From assembly GCF_002994745.2 (NCBI RefSeq), contig NC_037093.1, positions 67,413,510 through 67,477,509 on the forward strand: a stretch of DNA of 64,000 bases, given 5' to 3'. A model generated the notes under the pieces. It saw only the letters and a list, made by a program, of their open reading frames with translations, was not told where the DNA came from and did not search any database. The position numbers and the translations under genes were made by a program. Shown one piece after another: positions 57,591 to 64,000 of the stretch. Position 1 is the stretch's first letter; every line of letters starts with the position of its first letter. The DNA comes from Rosa chinensis. Lineage: Eukaryota > Streptophyta > Magnoliopsida > Rosales > Rosaceae.

Positions 57591-60384
57591 TGTGATGCCC
57601 CAGAAATTCGTATTTACTTTCCGAGGATTTTCCGGAATTTAAATTGTGGGTATCGGACGTTTTCGTGGCTCGTGGACGGAGCGGAAGTGTTTTGGACGAA
57701 TTTTTATTCGTAAAGTGTGGAATTAGGGGGGGTTTCAAGGTTGACTTTTGATACGTTGAGATTCTCCAAAAACTTCCTTCACGAAAGTTGTAGAGCGCGT
57801 CGATACGAGTTTGTGGACATGCGGAACGCGTAAATCGGAGTTCGTATGAGGAAGTTATGGCTATGGAAAGAAGTTTCCATTTTAGTATATATAGGAAAAA
57901 TCAGAAAAATATTTCATTTTCCACTTTCCTTTTCCGGAAACCACACTCTCTCTCTCTTCTCTCTCGTCCGCGTCTTCAGAGTCGAAGTTTTTCGACTGAC
58001 CCGACCCGGACCCGGTCGATCCGACCCGACGTTTCCGGCGAGCTCCGGCCATCTCCGGCGACGAAATTTTCCAGACAGGATCGTCTCCGCCGTCTGGTGG
58101 TCCCTGTGGTGTTCTCTAGCGCCGATTCTCGGTGGTAGCGGCGGTAGAAGGCGGTGCAGGTTGGTGTTTTCGGACCCGGCCGGAAAACACAACTCCGGCG
58201 ACTTCATGGCTTCAACGATTCCTTGGTTGAGCTCAGAGCGGCCTCGTTGATCGATCCTTGGTGGTTGTTTGGATCGATTCACGTGAAACTTCGATCAACT
58301 CGGATTGGATCACTGTTCACGGCTTGTGAGGTAGTTTTCGATCCCTTAGGCTTGTTTTCTGACTTCGATCCAGTTATGAGAATTCACAAGCATGCTTAGA
58401 TGAAGCTTTTTGATGTTGGGAGTTTTGTGAAATAATGTGTTTTTGGCCGGCGGCGGTGCGCCACCGCCTGTGGTGGCGTTCCGGCGGTGTTCCGGCCATG
58501 TATGGGACTGTTTCTGGTATTATATGTCTTCTACTCGTCGATACGAGCGTTTCGATATATAATATGCAAATTTTGGAGTTCGAATGGATTTGTTATGATT
58601 TTTGCCGTTTCATATCGGTGAATTTATTTGATCCGTGAGGATTCGAGCGTTCGATCGACTTGTGGTTTGGTCACATCGATCGTGGGCGTATTCCAGAGAC
58701 TTTGGGAGGTCTCGGATGTGGTTTCGCCTCGATTGGCACCACTTTGGAGGATTTTAGTTCAAAACAGGGGTTTCGAACTTAAATCAAATATAAATCGTTA
58801 CTAAGTTGGAACCGTATGTGATTAGGTACTTGACGAAGTATTTGAACGAGTTGTTGGTGATAGTTTGGTTCGGTTCTGTATTGAAGACGCAGCAGGAGTT
58901 CGAGGTGAGTAATCTCACGAAGTTCATATCACGAACGGGTTCACCATACTGTTTTGAAAGTTATTTAGTTAACTGCAAACTATAGATGGTATTAGTGACA
59001 TTTATGAGTAGGTGACTATGTGTGTACATATATATATATATTATGGGATGTATATATATACATACGTATTCATGTATTAGTTGTGGATTTGTGAAACAAT
59101 ATGCATGAACGATGCTTTTTATTGTTTTGGGTTGTGGCTTTTGGAAAACAATTGGTGGGAAATGGTATTTCTATTGTTTTGAAAAGTGTTTGAGGATTTG
59201 AGAGTCACAGGTTGTGATTTCTCCTTTTGAATTGATTTAACGTTTTGATCTAACGACCGGTGGTCTGAGGATTTGAGAGTCACAGGTTGTGATTTCTCCT
59301 TTTGGGTTGATTTAACGTTTTGATCTGAGGGTCAGGTTGACCTAAGGATCCGGGGTTGCAGGTTGCATCCTCAGGCAGCATATATCGTAAGGTTGAACCT
59401 TGGCCGAGGTGACAGGTTACGATATATTCAGTTAGAGCTCTAGTCTGTCTGCCATCGTACTTTAGGGATCTAAGTAGGTTACTTAAGACTCCTGGGTACA
59501 TGTTTTGTCCAGGTTGGACCGATTTGATGTTTTGTCCAGGTTGGACCGATTTGATGTTTTGTCCAGGTTGGACCGATTTGTTGTTTTGTCCAGGTTGGAC
59601 CGATTTGTTGTTTTATCCAGGTTGGATCGATTTATCATATTCTACTTGTTAGGTTAACAATGGGTATGATTTATTTGTGTTGATGCTTTGTCCAGGTTGG
59701 ACCTATTTGCTGTTTTGTCCAGGTTGGACCTAATTGCTGTTTTGTCCAGGTTGGACCCAATTATTGTTTTATCCAGGTTGGATCGATTTATCATATTTGA
59801 ATTGTTAGGTTAACGATTTATATGATTTTGTCACGGTGTGACTTTCGTTGTTTCTTTTGGGAAAAGAGTATTGTTTTTGGAAGCATGGTATGTTTTCCTT
59901 ATTCGCGAGTTGAAAGGTTTTCCTCGTTTTTGGCGTGAGTTGTGCATGTGTGATTTGAGTTACTCATACGGGCTTGCAAAAGCTTACCGGGTTTGTTGTG
60001 TGGCAACCCGGTGCACCATTCCAACGGTGTAGGGGTTAATCCTGCAGGTTAGGATAATCGCGCTGAAGCTGAGGTAGCGCCTTTGCAGCTTTACGGTAGG
60101 AAGCCAATTTTGTGACTTTACCGTTATAAGGACTTCCGTTGTATAGTTACTCTGAGTAGCCTTTACGTTTTATTTTGTTGTTGACAATTTAATTCGTAAG
60201 CTTGTGTAATATATAACTCTTTGGAGCGAGTGTATATTAACTTTGGGGGTTCAGGGCATCAATATGTGTGTAAGTTAAGGGAAAAAGATTTCAGGTATTT
60301 CGTATTGATGACTGGACGTTCACGCATATATAATTATGGGTTATATATATCGATTTTCATGTGTGTAAAATCAGGGGCGTGACA
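57591..60384 (+). repeat. LARD 5' LTR, 2794 bp
   Basis: Contains GC-rich short ORFs at 57.8-58.6 kb that recur unchanged in the 3' LTR, plus internal tandem repeats at 59.2-59.8 kb. Related to the solo LTR at 10793-14180. Confidence 0.92.
59185..59825. repeat. Tandem repeats in the LARD LTR
   Basis: A duplicated block with GATTTGAGAGTCACAGGTTG (near 59195 and 59270). It is followed by about nine units of about 28 bp, TTTGTCCAGGTTGGACCGAT and variants, in two groups (59503-59640 and 59685-59790) each ending with a TTTATCATATT and TTAGGTTAAC block. TCCAGGTTGGA is itself an inverted repeat. Confidence 0.88.
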
Positions 60385-60387
60385 GTT

Positions 60388-60399
60388 TGGTATCAGAGC
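60388..60399 (+). promoter_or_regulatory. LARD primer-binding site
   Basis: TGGTATCAGAGC, tRNA-iMet type, three bases after the 5' LTR. Confidence 0.92.
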
Positions 60400-60829
60400 G
60401 TAAGGTGCATATTTGGTGACAATCAATACTCCTCGAGTGATGGCCCGTCTGCAGCGGATCCCCATCTGATGCTCTTCGGTATTGATATAGTCATTGGGTA
60501 TGCAATGAGTGTTGGAATGTGAGTCTTCAGGGTAGTGTTGGCTCAGTGAATAAGTTGTAGGAGCTTAAGGTAGCTTCTAGGAGTTATAGTCTTTTGAGGA
60601 ATGAGGACCTTTAGATTTAACTCTTGTTTACGTAGGGGATAGAATTGTATCTTCTGACGTAGTGTGTGGTTGATTTGATTGATTGTTGGCTTAATTTGTG
60701 TAATGGAACGCTAGTTGAGAATCTAAGCATGAGGATGTAGTCACCAGTTGACTTATGTAGGCACGATATGGAAGATTAGGGAATTGATGACCGTGAGTGT
60801 GAGCTATGTGTATATCGTGTCTAAGTTAT
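60400..60829. other. LARD interior, 5' part
   Basis: Non-coding; no gag signature. This is the leader between the PBS and the tandem array. Confidence 0.6.
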
Positions 60830-61900
60830 GGTGACTGATCACAGATGGTGATCGATATTGAGTCACAGACGGTGACTGATCACAGATGGTGATCGATATT
60901 GAGTCACAGACGGTGACTGATCACAGATGGTGATATATTGAGGTCACAGATGGTGACTGATCACAGATGGTGATATATTGAGTCACAGACGGTGACTGAT
61001 CACAGATGGTGATCGATATTGAGTCACAGACGGTGACTGATCACAGATGGTGATCGATATTGAGTCACAGACGGTGACTGATCACAGATGGTGATATATT
61101 GAGGTCACAGATGGTGACTGATCACAGATGGTGATCGATATTGAGTCACAGACGGTGACTGATCACAGATGGTGATCGATATTGAGTCACAGACGGTGAC
61201 TGATCACAGATGGTGATATATTGAGGTCACAGATGGTGACTGATCACAGATGGTGATATATTGCGTCACAGATGGTGACTGATCACAGATGGTGATATAT
61301 TGAGGTCACAGATGGTGACTGATCACAGATGGTGATATATTGAGTCACAGATGGTGACTGATCACAAATGGTGATAGATATTGAGTCACAGAAGGTGACT
61401 GATCACAGATGGTGATATGTATTGAGTCATAGAAGGTGACTGATCACAGATGGTGATATATATTGAGTCATAGAAGGTGACTGATCACAGATGGTGATCG
61501 ATATTGAGTCACAGACGGTGACTGATCACAGATGGTGATATATTGAGGTCACAGATGGTGACTGATCACAGATGGTGATATATTGCGTCACAGATGGTGA
61601 CTGATCACAGATGGTGATATATTGAGGTCACAGATGGTGACTGATCACAGATGGTGATATATTGAGTCACAGATGGTGACTGATCACAAATGGTGATAGA
61701 TATTGAGTCACAGAAGGTGACTGATCACAGATGGTGATATATATTGAGTCATAGAAGGTGACTGATCACAGATGGTGATATATATTGAGTCATAGAAGGT
61801 GACTGATCACAGATGGTGATATATTGAATCACAGATGGTGACTGATCACAGATGGTGATATATTGAGTCATAGACGGTGACTGATCGCAGACGGTGATCA
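60830..61900 (+). repeat. 27-unit tandem array in the LARD interior
   Basis: Units of about 38-42 bp containing GGTGACTGATCACAGATGGT followed by a GATCGATATTGAGTCACAGA or GATATATTGAGGTCACAG variant. Counting the GACTGATC core gives 27 units. Variant order shows a higher-order repeat: an eight-unit block with the TTGCGTCAC variant (61261) recurs at 61583, 322 bp later. Embedded palindromes include GTGACTGATCAC-type arms. Confidence 0.93.
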
Positions 61901-62886
61901 AGGCAGGAAATAGGTAATCACGTCCTTGGCCGGACGAGTGGTTACGATGTCAGTCAGAGTTCTTGTCTATCTGCCAGGATAGTTTATGGGAGTAACGGTC
62001 GAGGTTGCTGGAGACTCATAAGTATGTAATTATAGGAGAATTCCGAGAGTATTCTTCCTTTATTGTCTAGATGAGACTTGATTTGCTTCTTGATGGTTAA
62101 GTTAGCAAATAGAACATTGTCACAGCGGTGATTTATGTTTTCCTTTAGATGGAAAGGTTATGGAGTGCTAGATGGAATCATGGTTGCATGGTTTCCTCAA
62201 GCTGATGTGTGTGCGGATAAGAAAGTACCTTATCTAATTCTGCTTGTGTGCTAGAATAATGTGTGATAGTTGTGTACTTCTTTCCATGTGTTGTGTTGTG
62301 TTGAGTTTTGTCTGTTGTCTATAGCTAGACTTTTGAGTGTGGCATGTGATGTGATGCATCCTTCATTGTTGTGGTAGTAGGGGATCTATACCACTTTGAT
62401 TGTAATTACAATGACAGGTGATGATGTGTGTGCGGGTCAGGTGGGGCCAGACCTTAGCTTGATTTTGTGTTCCCAGGTTGGGTAGACACTTATTAAGTTG
62501 TGATGCATAGGTTCGAGGTGAGTTGAAATGAAGGTTTCATTTTCAATTCTTGTAATGCAAGGTTTGCATTATTGATGATATGATGCAGATACTGTTGTGA
62601 TAACAGGATTCTGGACTCTTGTGTGGTCTGTAATGTGGTGCTACAGCCACAGAGGCTTTGTTAGATAGTGTACAAGGATGAGATCCATGAAATGTTTGGG
62701 TTACCACCAAGTGGTGTGGTAAAGATTCCTAATGTCGTGATACTAGGTAGGGTACCTGTATCCATTAATGAGCTAGGATATTGTACAGCGAGGTGAGAAC
62801 AGGTTGTTGAGGAATGAGAATTGGATGTGGGGATGATTTATACGTACTGTGGGAGTGGTACGTTTAAATTTCGGGACGAAATTTCT
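61901..62886. other. LARD interior, 3' part
   Basis: Non-coding sequence between the array and the polypurine tract. Short ORFs show no retroviral domain. Confidence 0.6.
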
Positions 62887-62901
62887 TTAAGGGGGGTAGA
62901 A
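62887..62901 (+). promoter_or_regulatory. LARD polypurine tract
   Basis: TTAAGGGGGGTAGAA immediately before the second LTR. Confidence 0.88.
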
Positions 62902-64000
62902 TGTGATGCCCCAGAAATTCGTATTTACTTTCTGAGGATTTTCCGGAATTTAAATTGTGGGTATCGGACGTTTTCGTGGCTCGTGGACGGAGCGGAAGTG
63001 TTTTGGACGAATTTTTATTCGTAAAGTGTGGAATTAGGGGGGGTTTCAAGGTTGACTTTTGATACGTTGAGATTCTCCAAAAACTTCCTTCACGAAAGTT
63101 GTAGAGCGCGTCGATACGAGTTTGTGGACATGCGGAACGCGTAAATCGGAGTTCGTATGAGGAAGTTATGGCTATGGAAAGAAGTTTCCATTTTAGTATA
63201 TATAGGAAAAATCAGAAAAATATTTCATTTTCCACTTTCCTTTTCCGGAAACCACACTCTCTCTCTCTTCTCTCTCGTCCGCGTCTTCAGAGTCGAAGTT
63301 TTTCGACTGACCCGACCCGGACCCGGTCGATCCGACCCGACGTTTCCGGCGAGCTCCGGCCATCTCCGGCGACGAAATTTTCCAGACAGGATCGTCTCCG
63401 CCGTCTGGTGGTCCCTGTGGTGTTCTCTAGCGCCGATTCTCGGTGGTAGCGGCGGTAGAAGGCGGTGCAGGTTGGTGTTTTCGGACCCGGCCGGAAAACA
63501 CAACTCCGGCGACTTCATGGCTTCAACGATTCCTTGGTTGAGCTCAGAGCGGCCTCGTTGATCGATCCTTGGTGGTTGTTTGGATCGATTCACGTGAAAC
63601 TTCGATCAACTCGGATTGGATCACTGTTCACGGCTTGTGAGGTAGTTTTCGATCCCTTAGGCTTGTTTTCTGACTTCGATCCAGTTATGAGAATTCACAA
63701 GCATGCTTAGATGAAGCTTTTTGATGTTGGGAGTTTTGTGAAATAATGTGTTTTTGGCCGGCGGCGGTGCGCCACCGCCTGTGGTGGCGTTCCGGCGGTG
63801 TTCCGGCCATGTATGGGACTGTTTCTGGTATTATATGTCTTCTACTCGTCGATACGAGCGTTTCGATATATAATATGCAAATTTTGGAGTTCGAATGGAT
63901 TTGTTATGATTTTTGCCGTTTCATATCGGTGAATTTATTCGATCCGTGAGGATTCGAGCGTTCGATCGACTTGTGGTTTGGTCACATCGATCGTGGGCGT
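62902..64000 (+). repeat. LARD 3' LTR (truncated by window end)
   Basis: Matches 57591-58689 with two visible substitutions. About 1.7 kb of this LTR should lie beyond the window. Confidence 0.92.

Larger units (their letters stand above)
57591..64000 (+). mobile_element. LARD: large non-autonomous LTR retrotransposon (3' LTR cut by window end)
   Basis: The 5' LTR (57591-60384) starts TGTGATGCCCC and ends GGGGCGTGACA. The PBS TGGTATCAGAGC is at 60388-60399. A 2.5-kb interior without gag or pol follows, then a polypurine tract (TTAAGGGGGGTAGAA) before the second LTR, which starts at 62902 and runs off the window. I saw only two differences between the LTRs over about 1.1 kb (57622 against 62933, and near 58630 against 63940). 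The 3' target duplication is outside the window. Long LTRs with a non-coding interior define the LARD type; LTR features suggest Ty3-like parentage, which is an inference. Confidence 0.92.

Noticed and set aside
57846..58638. ORFs of 67-134 residues on both strands that recur unchanged at 63157-63949
   Set aside because: They lie inside the two LTRs of the LARD and recur because the LTRs are copies. GC-rich sequence gives open frames by chance and no domain is seen.
60830..61900. Regular repeats that could suggest a CRISPR array
   Set aside because: Units are contiguous with no unique spacers, vary by point changes, and lie inside a plant retrotransposon.
60830..61900. Similarity between the LARD unit (GTGACTGATCAC) and the copia 12-mer (GTCACTGATCAG)
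   Set aside because: The shared core is short and the unit lengths (about 40 and 12 bp) and contexts differ; most likely coincidence.

Overview
The window is nuclear DNA from a flowering plant. It is AT-rich, has spliced genes with GT-AG introns, and is dense in plant-type transposons. The repeat types and the gene content fit a eudicot, and Rosaceae is my low-confidence guess.

Host genes. Four host protein genes are supported, all on the minus strand. (1) 176-7896 is a PRP40-type U1 snRNP splicing factor with two WW domains followed by FF repeats. It has 22 coding exons in the window, and its 3' end lies beyond position 1. (2, 3) 20049-20606 and 22196-22813 are two small single-exon paralogues with a VPFSWExKPG motif (DUF688-like), each with a good TATA box. 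(4) 28697-31660 is a growth-regulating factor (GRF) with QLQ and WRC domains and a miR396 target site.

Transposons, left to right. A small MULE-type MITE lies at 8726-8909. A 5'-truncated LINE (10024-14776, 17-bp target duplication) is split by a 3.4-kb solo LTR (10793-14180). A TTF/hAT element (14929-18696) has perfect 8-bp duplications and a broken transposase. A 3.2-kb non-coding MULE-like foldback element (23781-27018) carries a minisatellite and a nested MITE. Small MITEs lie at 32263 and 34178. A complete Ty1/copia element (35463-42718) has identical 476-bp LTRs and one intact gag-pol frame. A TRIM (43762-44365) is in reverse orientation, followed by LINE debris, and a 505-bp hAT-type MITE lies at 47008-47512. 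A 3.9-kb CACTA element (50788-54710) has no visible transposase but carries a captured GEM/GRAM-domain gene fragment. A TIR element lies at 55557-56415. A LINE ORF1 remnant is interrupted by a non-autonomous large-LTR element (LARD, 57591 to beyond 64000) whose interior holds a 27-unit tandem array.

The most unusual signals are: (a) a 12-bp repeat motif found both in the copia leader, mostly inside a predicted intron, and in frame inside the same element's polyprotein between integrase and reverse transcriptase; (b) the higher-order satellite-like array that occupies much of the LARD interior; (c) the gene-carrying CACTA element. Exon limits come from reading splice sites and frame continuity, not from transcripts. 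Element ends are based on visible TIRs or LTRs plus target-site duplications.
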